Origin: Massilia sp. PAMC28688
GTDB taxonomy: Bacteria; Pseudomonadota; Gammaproteobacteria; Burkholderiales; Burkholderiaceae_D
DNA length: 64,000 nucleotides
Assembly (NCBI RefSeq): GCF_019443445.1
Contig: NZ_CP080378.1
Coordinates: 4,092,001-4,156,000 of the forward strand
Reading direction: 5' to 3'
Positions 36,801-45,083 of the stretch are shown piece after piece (position 1 is the first letter of the stretch; the number at the start of each line of letters is the position of its first letter). The position numbers and the translations under genes were made by a program. The notes beneath the pieces are model-generated. The model was not told the DNA's origin and did not search any database. It saw only the letters and a list, made by a program, of their open reading frames with translations.

Positions 36801-39800
36801 ATGTGTCGGGCCTGAAGGATACCTCGCTCGTGTTTACTGCCAGCGCAGGCGGCGCCTCGGCGGTCAAGGTGGCCTCGCACGATGCCATCGCCCCGCAGAT
36901 CGTGCTCACCACACCGTCCACGGTCAAGGCCTCGTCGGCCACGGCTTTTGGCAACGTGGCCCTGCCGGCCGGCTCCATCGTGCGCATCTGGACCAGCATC
37001 GACGCCACCGTCCTCAATGCCACGGTGGACGCGAATGGCGATTTTTCCGCCTTGCTGACCCTGCCCAACGGTAATGGCAACGTGACCATCTATGCCGCCT
37101 CCACGGCCACTGACGTCGCTGGCAACAAGGTGATGCAGACTTCCCAGACCGTGGCGTACCAGAATCCCAACCTGTCACCGCCTGCCATCAGCGTGGTGGG
37201 CGTGACCGGCACCGGCGGTGCCGACACCACCATTACTTCGGGCGAGATTGGCGGGGGCATTACCATCAGCGGGACCGTCGCCGGCACCGCCACGTCAGCC
37301 AGCGGCACGATTGTCGTTACCGTCAGCGATGGCAGCATCACCAGGACCAGCGGCGAGGCCGGCATGGCGCTCACGCGCTCGGGCTACAACTGGAGCCTGG
37401 CCATGGCTGCCCACCTGGTCGATGACTTCAACAATGGCACACTGGTCATCACGGCCCAGCTGACCGACCATATCAGCGGCGGTGGTGGCGGTACCACGTT
37501 CATCGTCAAGGACGTGGCGCAGCCTACGCTGCTGCTGGTGACCGGCACCCCCTCGATATCGATCACCACGCCGATCGATGCCAATGGAATCATCAACGCT
37601 GCCGAAGACGACGCCGTGACCATCAGCGGCTACGCAGTCAACGCCACCGGCGGCCTGGTCACCGTGACCGTGTCCGACGGTGACGCGAGCACCATCGATC
37701 CCACCGCTACGGCCAGCGTCGGCACCGACGGCCGGTGGTCGGTGACGGGCATGAACCTGTCGCCGCTCAAGGATGGTTCGCTCACCGTGTCGGCAGTGGT
37801 GGACCCGGATCGCAATGCCGCCACCAGCAACAGCGCCAGCACCAGCGCCACCGTCTGGCACGACAAGACCGCGCCGCTGCTGCACATTACTTCGGCGGCC
37901 ACGGTTGGCAATGCCAATCCCTTCATCAGCGGTACCAGCACCGACCTGGCTGCCGGAACCGAGGTGACGGTCACCATCAACACCGACCGCGCCGGCGCGC
38001 CGGAGGCCACCTATACCACCACCGTGCAGGCCGACGGCAGCTGGCGCGTGGCCTCACAGGTAGCCACCCCGGTCAACAGCCTCATTACCGTCAGCGCCTC
38101 GGACGCAGCCGGCAATGCGGCCCAGGTCAGCGCCACCGCCGTTGCCATGCTCTCGAGCGATACGGGCGGCAGCGCCAGCGATTTCATCACCGCGACCCGT
38201 GCCCTGTCATTTGGCGGCTACGCCGGTGCAGGCCAGACCGTTACCGTCAGCCTCAATGGCGGCCAGATCGGCAGTCCCGTGACGGCCGGCGCTGACGGCG
38301 CGTGGACGCTGAACTACACCGGGGTGCAGCTGGCCAACGGCAGCTATACACTGCAGGCGAGCACCGTTTCGGCAGGTGGCACGGCGCTCGCCACCCAGGT
38401 CGTGGTGATCGATTCCAGGACAGTGGCTATTGGCGCCGTCTCGCTTGACAGCGGCGCCAGCGCGGCCGACTACATCACCGCCGATGCCAGCCTGATCATC
38501 AGCGGCAGCGCCACCAGCGGCGCCGAGGTGACCGTATGGGCCACCGACAGCAGCGGCACTGAAGTATTTCGCCAGCTGGCCGGCGCCACCGGCGGCGTCT
38601 GGAGTATCGACCGCAGCGGCAGCGCGCTGGCCGATGGCGTGTACACGCTGCGCGCCTCGGTCACCGATGCTTCTGGCCTCACCACCACGGTAAGCCAGGC
38701 GCTGGTCATCGACACCCGGGCGCAGATGGGCCTGACCACCAACTACCGCAGCGCCGACAGCACGCCCATACTGTCCGGTACCAGCGATATCGGCAGCGGG
38801 CGCGCCATCAGCGTGACCGTGGCCGTTGCCGGGGGCGGCAGCTACACCTATGCCACCAGCGTGGGCACCGACGGCACCTGGCGCGTGGACACGGGCAGCG
38901 TGGTGCCGGCCGGGCAGGGCGCCATTGTCACCTATGCCGATGGCGCGGCGCTGACCATCAGCGCCAGTGGCAGCGACATTGCCGGCAACGTGGCCTCGGC
39001 CAGCAAGGCGATGATCATCGACCTGGCGGCGCCGGTCATCGGCATTACCACGCACCTGGACTACACCGGTGCCAACACGCCGGACGGCACCCTCAGCGCG
39101 GCCGAGGATACGGCCGTCATCCTGCGGGGTACCACGGTCAATGTCGCCGACGGCAGCGTGATTGCACTGACCATCACCGACGGCACCATCACCTACGCCG
39201 ATACGGCCGTCGTCAGCGGCAACGCCTGGCAGGTACCGGCGCTCAATCTGCGCGCCCTGGCCAACGGGACCATCAGCGTGACGGCCATCTACATCGATGA
39301 CAGCGGCACGCCGTTTTCGGCGCTGGCCACCGTCCTGCACGACAAAACTTTGACCGGCAACAGCGTGAGCATCGACAGCATCAGCACCGACACGGGCGTG
39401 GCCGGCGACTTCGTCACCAGCGACAATACGCTCGTGTTCCGCGGTGGTGCGGCGGCCGGCGCGAACGTCAGCGTGCGCCTGGCCACGGGAAGTGGCAACG
39501 TGTTTTCCACCTCGGTGCAGGCCGATTCTGCGGGCAACTGGAGTGTCGATTACCAGGCCAGTGCCCTGGGCGACGGCAGTTACACCCTGGCCGCCCAGGT
39601 GGGTGCCGGCGCCATTGCGTCGCAAGCCATCGTAATCGACACTGCCGCGCCGCTTGGCGCGGTCACCGTCGACAGCCCGGTGGTCACGTCCGACAGCACG
39701 CCGCGCCTGACGGGCAGCGCGGTACTGGGCGCAGGCCAGGGCCTGACGGTCACGGTCAATGGCAGAACCTACACGGCAGGAGATGGCCAGCTGTCGCTGG

Positions 39801-42800
39801 CCGGTACGGCCTGGACGCTCGACATACCCGCTGCCCATGCGCTGGCAATTGGCGGCCCGAACGCCGGTTTCGACGGCGTCTACCAGGTTGTGGCGAGGAT
39901 CACCGACCTGGCGGGCAATGCCGTCACTGACGCCAGCAGCAATGAACTGACGGTGGCAGATGCCTCGGCCCCGGTGGTCGACCTGGATCCGTCCGATGGC
40001 GCGACCATCAATCACAGCGTCACCAGCACCATGGGCGCAGCCGTGAGCCTGGACGACAATGCGGACCCACTGACCGTGGTCGAAGCAGGCAACCGCCTGC
40101 CGCGCCTGACGCTGACAGCTGGCGGCATCCTGGACGGTGCCAGCGAAAAGCTCATTTTCGGCAGCACCGTGGCCGCGGCCGATGGCAGCGATGCCACGGC
40201 TGCGCTGGGCGATATCGTGGTCGGCGGCGTGCGGGTTGCCATTTCCTTCGCCGCCGGCAGCTTCACCATCGAGCGCCATACGTTCACTCCCTTGACCGCC
40301 GCCGAAGCGCAGGCGGTCCTGCGCGATATTCAGTACAGGAACGACCTGGCAGGGGCGGCGACGGCCGGCGTGCGCACCTTTGGACTGGGAGCTGTCGATG
40401 ACCTGTCCAACAGCGCCGTGCTGGCCAGTGTCGCAGTGAGCGTCACTGCGGCCGTGGCCGCACCGGCGCATACTGTCGTCATCGCCACGCTTGCCGATGA
40501 TGTGGCCCCGCTGACGGGCAGCGTCAGCAATGGCGGCGTCACCAACGATACCGCGCCTGTACTCGCCGGCAGCGTGTCGGCGCCGCTCGGCGTGCACGAG
40601 GTGGTGGCGCTTTACCGCGACGGTGTGCGCATCGGCACTGCCGCCGTCACGGGCACCAGCTGGTCCTACGCCGACAGCGCCCTGGCCGACGGCGCTTCCT
40701 ACAGCTACAGCGCGCGGGTGGAAAACACGGCAACGACAGCCAGCGGCGCCGCATCGGCAGCCTATGTCATCACCATCGATACCAGCGCGCCCGCACAGAC
40801 GCTGGACGTGGTGTCCATGTCGCGTGACACCGGGACTGCACACGACTTCATCACCGCAGATGGCGCCGCCGGCCGCACCGTCAGCGGTACCCTCTCGGCG
40901 CCGCTTGGCAGCGGCGAGGTACTCGAAATGAGCGCGGACGGTGGCGCGACCTGGCAGGCGGCCAGCGTGACCGGGACCGCATGGACAGTGCTCGACAGTG
41001 CAACCCACACCGGCAACTGGACCATCATCGGCCGCGTCACCGACGCTGCCGGCAATGCCTCCGTGGCCGGCACGCGATCCGTGGTCTTGCAGGTGGCTCC
41101 GGCGCAGGGTGTGAGCATCATCAGTGTTACCGATGACGTGGCGCCGCTGGCCGGAATCGTCGCCGACGGCGGCGTGACGAACGACCAGGCGCCGCTGCTG
41201 GCAGGCAGCCTGTCGGCCCCGCTCGCGGCCAATGAAGTACTGGCGGTGTATCGCAATGGTGTGCGCGTGGGCAGCGCTGCAGTCACTGGCCTGTCGTGGG
41301 AATATGCCGATGCCATGCTGGCCGATGGCGCAAGCTATCGCTACAGCGCGGTGGTGGAAAATACCGTGACGGCCGCCAGCGGCACGGCGTCCGCGACGTA
41401 CCTCATTACCGTGGACGCGAGCGCGCCGCTGCACGTAGTGAGCATCGGCGCCATGACGCGCGATACCGGGCAGGCAGGCGACTTTGTCACCAGCGACGGC
41501 AATGCCGGCCGCGTCGTGACGGGCAGCCTGTCGGCGCCGCTCGCAGCCGGCGAGATGCTGGAAGTGAGCATGGATGGCGGTGCCAGCTGGGCTGCGGCCA
41601 GCGTGACGGGCAGCAGCTGGCAGGCGACCGATGCCATGGCACATGGCGCCAACTGGATGATCCAGGCGCGTGTCGTGGATGCGGCCGGAAATCCCGGGCC
41701 GCTCGCTGTCCGGCAAGTCACGCTGGCGCCGCCGGAGGTGACGCCACCAGAACCGCCGCCAGCGGTGACGCCACCGGTGGAGCCACCGGTCGTTGCGCCG
41801 CCTGTGGCGCCTCCGGTGGTGGAGCCGCCGGTCGTGGAACCGCCCGCTGTCACGCCACCGGTGGTCACGCCTCCGGTAGTGGAGCCGCCCGCAGTCACGC
41901 CGCCGGTCGTTACGCCTCCGGTCACGCCGCCGGTCGTTACGCCTCCGGTCACGCCACCGGTCGTTACGCCGCCGGTGACACCGCCAGTGGTCAGGGTCCC
42001 GATCGTCGTCACCACCCCGGAGCCGGTGAGCCAGGTGCCTGTCGCCCCGGCTGCCCCTGTGCCGCCGGTCGCCGGCGTGACACAGGCGGCGCCCGTTCCC
42101 GCGTTTGCATCGCCTGCAGCGGCACTTTCGGATGCCGCCCCGGCTGCGCTGGACACCAGTGCGCTGGCGCCGGGAGCGGCGCTGGTTGCGAACGGCATCC
42201 CCGCGCCAGGGGTGCAGGCAGTGGCCCTGTTCGCGCAGGCGGCCGCGCCGGCAATGGTGTTCGATATCGACACCGGCAATGCCGCATTCGGCAGCAGCGG
42301 CGCCTTGTCGACCTTGCGCGGCACCGACATTGGCGCCGGCTTCGCGATCAGCGTGCGCCAGTCCGAGGGAGCGGCGCTTGGCAAGGATGCGCTCAAGCTG
42401 GTCTCTGCGGTGGTCAAGATTGAAGCGGGCCTGGTACCCGACAGCGACTTGCTGGAGCTGTCCATCGCTTCGCCCAACATCACCGCCACCTACGACCCGT
42501 CTACCGGCACGCTGACGCTGGCCGGCGCTGCCAGCGCGGCTGAATACGAACAGGTGATCCAGGGCGTGAAGCTGCGCGAAGCCGATGGCGGCGACGTCAA
42601 GGACAAACGCACGATCCGCTTTACGATCAAGGCAGAAGGCGGCCAGACCCAGAGCGGAACCAAGGAATACCGCGGCCCGGGCAGTGCGCCTTCGGCCGCC
42701 GTCGATGCCGTCAAGCCGGGCAAACCGGGCTTCATGGCGCAGATTGCAAAGGCCGCCGCCAGGCAGACCGAGGGCCGCGACAAGCTGGTGGCCCTCGCCA

Positions 42801-42814
42801 ATCGCCCATCATGA
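33812..42814 (+). CDS. Giant LEPR-motif / DUF4347 surface adhesin with Ig-like repeats
   Basis: This 3000-residue protein begins MSAKRPAGLKRHNQLTALEP, with the motif LEPRMLFDGAA at residues 18-28, the N-terminal 'LEPR-XLL' type tag seen on many very large exported proteins. There is no hydrophobic Sec signal peptide. Residues about 46-205 form a DUF4347 domain ('IHLVAHGAPGFIALPG', 'ILVYGCDVAASEGG'). A beta-rich domain with 'GMDANLDGRIDLFFSVDG' follows, then more than a dozen Ig-like repeats marked by 'VMLDKTGPLVGI' and 'DVAGNKV'-type ends. After these come a proline-rich spacer (about 2643-2730) and a C-terminal globular domain. No RTX nonapeptides were seen. The start at 33812 is the first that keeps the tag near the N-terminus. 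It heads a five-gene export operon. Confidence 0.9.
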   Translation: MSAKRPAGLKRHNQLTALEPRMLFDGAALVAWDAADAPAMPDPAIAAAPAELVFISPEVLDIDAIVQAFGPSAEVITLDAGSDGLDQISRALEGRSGVGAIHLVAHGAPGFIALPGQPLNGATLDARAAQVALWSQALTADADILVYGCDVAASEGGLALLGQLAALTGADVAASTDDTGGGNWTLEFSTGAIDTQAVFSAGRGDPATYAPRLATIDLGGNTGWTTIMVGAGRDPYGDSQAGAADTDIIGDATHGSLYTAYDDKGTASVADDTLVFRMRIDNPTSSTNFGGVAIVGMDANLDGRIDLFFSVDGRNNGQAVRLLDPGTGANLSPSTTSTSALPTGWLPNNGVYGFTPGTYSVVAVSAATDPNWGPSTLGGSASDLTGRGGTDVFVSWRVPIADIALVLAKPSPTDRSGTGPRGSTGIAGYGKDTVVQYISFTQTQTGPINGDLNGVGPSYDKNASFASLGTFTSPMSASNPVPDGLSVTIREPVGDGLLAGAGAGSEASSVTLHGTTKASIGSTVALAISDGAGGSTTASATVVAGINGLNTWSVGGVDLSGLAEGTLTITASVVNNGVTASDSASVMLDKTGPLVGITQLAGTTAGRPLLSGTTDLPDGAQLTLTLDPDNNAASANLVYQVLVSGGAWTLNTATATPLSGSMPAAGLTPTTKITATAVDAAGNRSGAVALNVPTVTSQVTGSTLPVIGGAWTNIAGDAISVRLYADNGGSPGALLAVYTPSLAADSWSVNLATASMEGGGTLGALAPDALYHVVATVARGGSSVSDTSSGELAIVGGPAIAIHDHDGADDGAATSGVARPVFSGTSTVISGFINLLIDPAGNGTGDQIRYAVATDAAGNWTLDTSIAQPVAGFMPVAGLSGAALVTVTTPLDASGQSATDTLALDTVIAGIRIGTSALDASGVESVIANGGAESIIIAGDRIFNKAEDNAVVVSGSTTNVAVGSTVTITVSDGITTLSKAATVAADGSFTLAGDAFDVSGLKDTSLVFTASAGGASAVKVASHDAIAPQIVLTTPSTVKASSATAFGNVALPAGSIVRIWTSIDATVLNATVDANGDFSALLTLPNGNGNVTIYAASTATDVAGNKVMQTSQTVAYQNPNLSPPAISVVGVTGTGGADTTITSGEIGGGITISGTVAGTATSASGTIVVTVSDGSITRTSGEAGMALTRSGYNWSLAMAAHLVDDFNNGTLVITAQLTDHISGGGGGTTFIVKDVAQPTLLLVTGTPSISITTPIDANGIINAAEDDAVTISGYAVNATGGLVTVTVSDGDASTIDPTATASVGTDGRWSVTGMNLSPLKDGSLTVSAVVDPDRNAATSNSASTSATVWHDKTAPLLHITSAATVGNANPFISGTSTDLAAGTEVTVTINTDRAGAPEATYTTTVQADGSWRVASQVATPVNSLITVSASDAAGNAAQVSATAVAMLSSDTGGSASDFITATRALSFGGYAGAGQTVTVSLNGGQIGSPVTAGADGAWTLNYTGVQLANGSYTLQASTVSAGGTALATQVVVIDSRTVAIGAVSLDSGASAADYITADASLIISGSATSGAEVTVWATDSSGTEVFRQLAGATGGVWSIDRSGSALADGVYTLRASVTDASGLTTTVSQALVIDTRAQMGLTTNYRSADSTPILSGTSDIGSGRAISVTVAVAGGGSYTYATSVGTDGTWRVDTGSVVPAGQGAIVTYADGAALTISASGSDIAGNVASASKAMIIDLAAPVIGITTHLDYTGANTPDGTLSAAEDTAVILRGTTVNVADGSVIALTITDGTITYADTAVVSGNAWQVPALNLRALANGTISVTAIYIDDSGTPFSALATVLHDKTLTGNSVSIDSISTDTGVAGDFVTSDNTLVFRGGAAAGANVSVRLATGSGNVFSTSVQADSAGNWSVDYQASALGDGSYTLAAQVGAGAIASQAIVIDTAAPLGAVTVDSPVVTSDSTPRLTGSAVLGAGQGLTVTVNGRTYTAGDGQLSLAGTAWTLDIPAAHALAIGGPNAGFDGVYQVVARITDLAGNAVTDASSNELTVADASAPVVDLDPSDGATINHSVTSTMGAAVSLDDNADPLTVVEAGNRLPRLTLTAGGILDGASEKLIFGSTVAAADGSDATAALGDIVVGGVRVAISFAAGSFTIERHTFTPLTAAEAQAVLRDIQYRNDLAGAATAGVRTFGLGAVDDLSNSAVLASVAVSVTAAVAAPAHTVVIATLADDVAPLTGSVSNGGVTNDTAPVLAGSVSAPLGVHEVVALYRDGVRIGTAAVTGTSWSYADSALADGASYSYSARVENTATTASGAASAAYVITIDTSAPAQTLDVVSMSRDTGTAHDFITADGAAGRTVSGTLSAPLGSGEVLEMSADGGATWQAASVTGTAWTVLDSATHTGNWTIIGRVTDAAGNASVAGTRSVVLQVAPAQGVSIISVTDDVAPLAGIVADGGVTNDQAPLLAGSLSAPLAANEVLAVYRNGVRVGSAAVTGLSWEYADAMLADGASYRYSAVVENTVTAASGTASATYLITVDASAPLHVVSIGAMTRDTGQAGDFVTSDGNAGRVVTGSLSAPLAAGEMLEVSMDGGASWAAASVTGSSWQATDAMAHGANWMIQARVVDAAGNPGPLAVRQVTLAPPEVTPPEPPPAVTPPVEPPVVAPPVAPPVVEPPVVEPPAVTPPVVTPPVVEPPAVTPPVVTPPVTPPVVTPPVTPPVVTPPVTPPVVRVPIVVTTPEPVSQVPVAPAAPVPPVAGVTQAAPVPAFASPAAALSDAAPAALDTSALAPGAALVANGIPAPGVQAVALFAQAAAPAMVFDIDTGNAAFGSSGALSTLRGTDIGAGFAISVRQSEGAALGKDALKLVSAVVKIEAGLVPDSDLLELSIASPNITATYDPSTGTLTLAGAASAAEYEQVIQGVKLREADGGDVKDKRTIRFTIKAEGGQTQSGTKEYRGPGSAPSAAVDAVKPGKPGFMAQIAKAAARQTEGRDKLVALANRPS
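40466..41720 (+). repeat. Two tandem ~210-residue units within the adhesin
   Basis: Units starting near 40466 and 41107 encode about 210 residues each with the same order of motifs. These include 'DDVAPLTGSVSNGGVTND' / 'DDVAPLAGIVADGGVTND', 'VRIGTAAVTGTSW' / 'VRVGSAAVTGLSW', 'LADGASYSYSARVENT' / 'LADGASYRYSAVVENT' and a closing sub-domain with 'DTGTAHDFIT' / 'DTGQAGDFVT'. This is a duplicated pair of Ig-like domains, more similar to each other than to the earlier repeats. Confidence 0.8.
41740..42000 (+). repeat. Proline-valine-threonine repeat spacer of the adhesin
   Basis: Codons encode repeated PPVV(T/E)PP and VTPP units over roughly 85 residues. At the DNA level the later part consists of near-identical repeats built on cgccggtcgttacgcctccg. 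Such a spacer is likely extended and stiff and may cross the peptidoglycan or outer surface layer. Its length could vary by slippage. Confidence 0.85.
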
Positions 42815-42840
42815 CCAATACACGCTACAGGAACCATTGC

Positions 42841-44343
42841 ATGTTCAAGAAAATTTTGCCGCTTGCCGTTGCCGCCGCCCTGACCAGTGGCTGCACGGTG
42901 GTCCCGCTGGCCAGTACTTCCGGCGAGCGCCAGGCGCGGGTGACGCAGGACCAGGCGGCCATGTTCCGCGACCAGGAACCGGTGAGCGGTGAGCTCAGTT
43001 TTGCCGATGTGCTGGCACGCGCCTACAAGTACAACCTGGAGACGCGCGTCAAGCTGATGGAAAACGCGCTCGCGCGCAGCCAGCTCGATCTCGGTTTTTA
43101 CGACATGCTGCCGCGCCTGACCGCAGCGGCGGGCTACACCACCCGCAGCAATGACCCCGGCGGCACGGCCATGAACCTGCGCACCGGCCAGGTGCAGACC
43201 GATGTCTCGGTGGCGCAGGAACGCACGCGCCACACCGAGCAGCTGACGCTGTCGTGGAATGCCCTTGACTTCGGCCTGTCGTACGTGCGCGCGCAGCAAA
43301 GCGCCAACCAGGTGCTCATTGCCGAGGAGCGCCGCCGCAAGACCATGCAGAACATCACCCAGGAAGTGTATACCGCCTACTGGCGTGCGCTGGCCGCGCA
43401 GCGCTTCTCGGCCGACATCGACCGCCTGCATGGCGTGGCCGAAGCGGCGCTCGCGGACTCGCAGCGCATCGAGGAAAAGCGCCTGATGCCGCCGATGCAG
43501 GCGCTGGTCTACCAGCGCGGCCTGCTGGAGATCGTGCAGCAGCTGCGCCTGCGCCGCAACGAGCTTGAGGGGGCGCGCATGGAGCTCGCCGCGCTCATGA
43601 ACCTGCGTCCCGGCGCCGCCTTTCGCCTGAAGGACGATGGCGCCGAGCCGGCGCTGCCGCCTGCCATGGACGCCGCAGCCATCACACGCATGGAAGACCA
43701 TGCGCTCATGCACCGCGCCGAACTGCGCGAGGAAGACTACCGCAAGCGCAACAGCGCCCTGGAAATGCGCAAGGCGGTGCTGTCGGTGCTGCCGGGCCTG
43801 TCGTTTGACACCGGTCTGCAGCATGATTCGAACAAGTACCTGTACAACAATAGCTGGTATGAATCGGGCCTGCGTGTGTCGTTCAACCTGTTCAAGGCCT
43901 TTTCGCTGCCGGCGGCCAGGCGCCAGCACGAGGCGCAGATGAAGGTGGACGACATGCGCCGCGCCGCGCTGGGCATGGCGGTGATGACGCAGGTGCGCAT
44001 CTCGGCCGAGCGCTACCGGCAAACGGTGGAGGAGTACACGCTGGCGCAGCGCCTGGATGGCATCGACCAGCGCATCAACGCCCAGATGGCCAATGCGGTC
44101 AAGAGTTCGTCCGAGAGCGAGCTCGAAGCAATCCGCGCCCAGGTGCGCTCTGTGCTTTCGAGCCTGCAGCGCGCTTATTCGCAGGCATCGATGCAGGCGG
44201 CGCATGCACGCATGCTCAATTCCATCGGCGTGGATCTGGCCGTGCCGCAGCAGGCCGGGAGCCTGGCCGAATTTTCCACCAGCCTTGACCAGGGTCTGAA
44301 GAACTGGACGGTTGACGGCATCGTGGGCGGAGGCGCCAAATGA
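42841..44343 (+). CDS. TolC-family outer-membrane lipoprotein
   Basis: This 500-residue protein has a lipoprotein signal: MFKKILPLAVAAALTSGC with the lipobox LTSGC. The long body is helical with TolC-like features ('FADVLARAYKYNLETRVKLM', 'AAGYTTRSND', 'TLSWNALDFGLSYVRAQQSANQ', 'VYTAYWRALAAQR', 'VSFNLFKAFSLPAARRQHEA'), so it should form an outer-membrane/periplasm channel. The start at 42841 is chosen for the signal peptide and the agga upstream; an ATG at 42811 overlaps the adhesin stop. It lies directly after the adhesin gene and is coupled to the next gene (ATG overlapping its stop). Confidence 0.88.
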   Translation: MFKKILPLAVAAALTSGCTVVPLASTSGERQARVTQDQAAMFRDQEPVSGELSFADVLARAYKYNLETRVKLMENALARSQLDLGFYDMLPRLTAAAGYTTRSNDPGGTAMNLRTGQVQTDVSVAQERTRHTEQLTLSWNALDFGLSYVRAQQSANQVLIAEERRRKTMQNITQEVYTAYWRALAAQRFSADIDRLHGVAEAALADSQRIEEKRLMPPMQALVYQRGLLEIVQQLRLRRNELEGARMELAALMNLRPGAAFRLKDDGAEPALPPAMDAAAITRMEDHALMHRAELREEDYRKRNSALEMRKAVLSVLPGLSFDTGLQHDSNKYLYNNSWYESGLRVSFNLFKAFSLPAARRQHEAQMKVDDMRRAALGMAVMTQVRISAERYRQTVEEYTLAQRLDGIDQRINAQMANAVKSSSESELEAIRAQVRSVLSSLQRAYSQASMQAAHARMLNSIGVDLAVPQQAGSLAEFSTSLDQGLKNWTVDGIVGGGAK

Positions 44344-45083
44344 TGCGTTCGCTGCAGGTGGGCGCGTGCGTGATGGCGCTGGCACTGCCGGCGGCGGCCC
44401 AGGTGCGCCAGGCCGCACCGCCGGCCGATGCCATCCGCGTGCTGCTGGTGGCGGAAAACGAAGCCGTCATCTCCAGCCAGGTGGCCGCGCGCGTGGTATC
44501 GCTGCCCGCTGCCCTGGGCAGCCGTGTCAGGAAGGGCGATATCCTGGTGCGGTTCGATTGCGCAGAGCAGGCCGCGCGCCTGAACATGTCGGAAGCGGAG
44601 CTGCTGTCGGCCAGGGAAACGAACGCCAGCAAGCAGGAGCTCAAGGCGTATCGCTCGGCCAGTGAGCTGGACGTGCGGCTGGCGCAGGCCGCCGTGACCA
44701 AGGCGCAGGCCCAGGTCAATGTGGTCAAGGCGCAGATGGGCTACTGCAGTATCAGCGCACCGTTCAGCGCACGGCTGGTCAAGCTGCGGGTGCGCGCCCA
44801 CGAAACGGTGGCGGCAGGCCAGCCCCTGCTGGACCTGGTGGACAACAGCAGCTTCCGCTTCCAGCTGCATGTGCCGTCGCGCTGGCTCAGCTGGCTGGGG
44901 GAGGGCACCGCTTTCAATATCACGGTCGATGAAACCGGCAAGACTTACCCGGCCAAGGTCAAGGTAATCAATGGCCGCGTGGACCCGGCCAGCCGTACGG
45001 TCGAACTGACCGGTGTCATCGCGGGCAAGCATCCCGAACTGATTGCCGGCATGAGCGGGAGCGCCAGGTTCAATGAGCGCTGA
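44340..45083 (+). CDS. Short periplasmic adaptor (membrane-fusion) protein
   Basis: This 247-residue protein has a signal peptide (about 21 residues, ending LPAAAQ) and a compact adaptor fold. It has a lipoyl-like half ('SSQVAARVVSLPAALGSRV', 'KGDILVRFDCAEQAARL'), a short coiled hairpin, the second lipoyl half ('GYCSISAPFSARLVKLRVR', 'VAAGQPLLDLVD') and a beta-barrel ('TVELTGVI', 'LIAGMSGSARF'). It resembles the adaptors of RND or type I systems, but no pump gene is adjacent. The start overlaps the TolC-like gene stop; the end overlaps the next gene by 11 bases. ggagg lies upstream. Confidence 0.85.
   Translation: MMRSLQVGACVMALALPAAAQVRQAAPPADAIRVLLVAENEAVISSQVAARVVSLPAALGSRVRKGDILVRFDCAEQAARLNMSEAELLSARETNASKQELKAYRSASELDVRLAQAAVTKAQAQVNVVKAQMGYCSISAPFSARLVKLRVRAHETVAAGQPLLDLVDNSSFRFQLHVPSRWLSWLGEGTAFNITVDETGKTYPAKVKVINGRVDPASRTVELTGVIAGKHPELIAGMSGSARFNER

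Noticed and set aside
38207..41716. Antisense open frame of 1169 codons on the minus strand inside the adhesin gene
   Set aside because: It is a shadow of strong third-position GC bias and repeated codons in the adhesin; its translation is low in protein-like motifs, rich in Gly/Arg/His, and has no ribosome site.
41740..42000. Short direct repeats that might suggest a CRISPR array
   Set aside because: The repeats are in frame within the adhesin, encode PPVVTPP units, and have no unique spacers.
33812..42814. RTX-type adhesin with C-terminal secretion signal
   Set aside because: No GGxGxDxxx nonapeptide repeats were seen; the C-terminus is a globular domain followed by a short basic tail.
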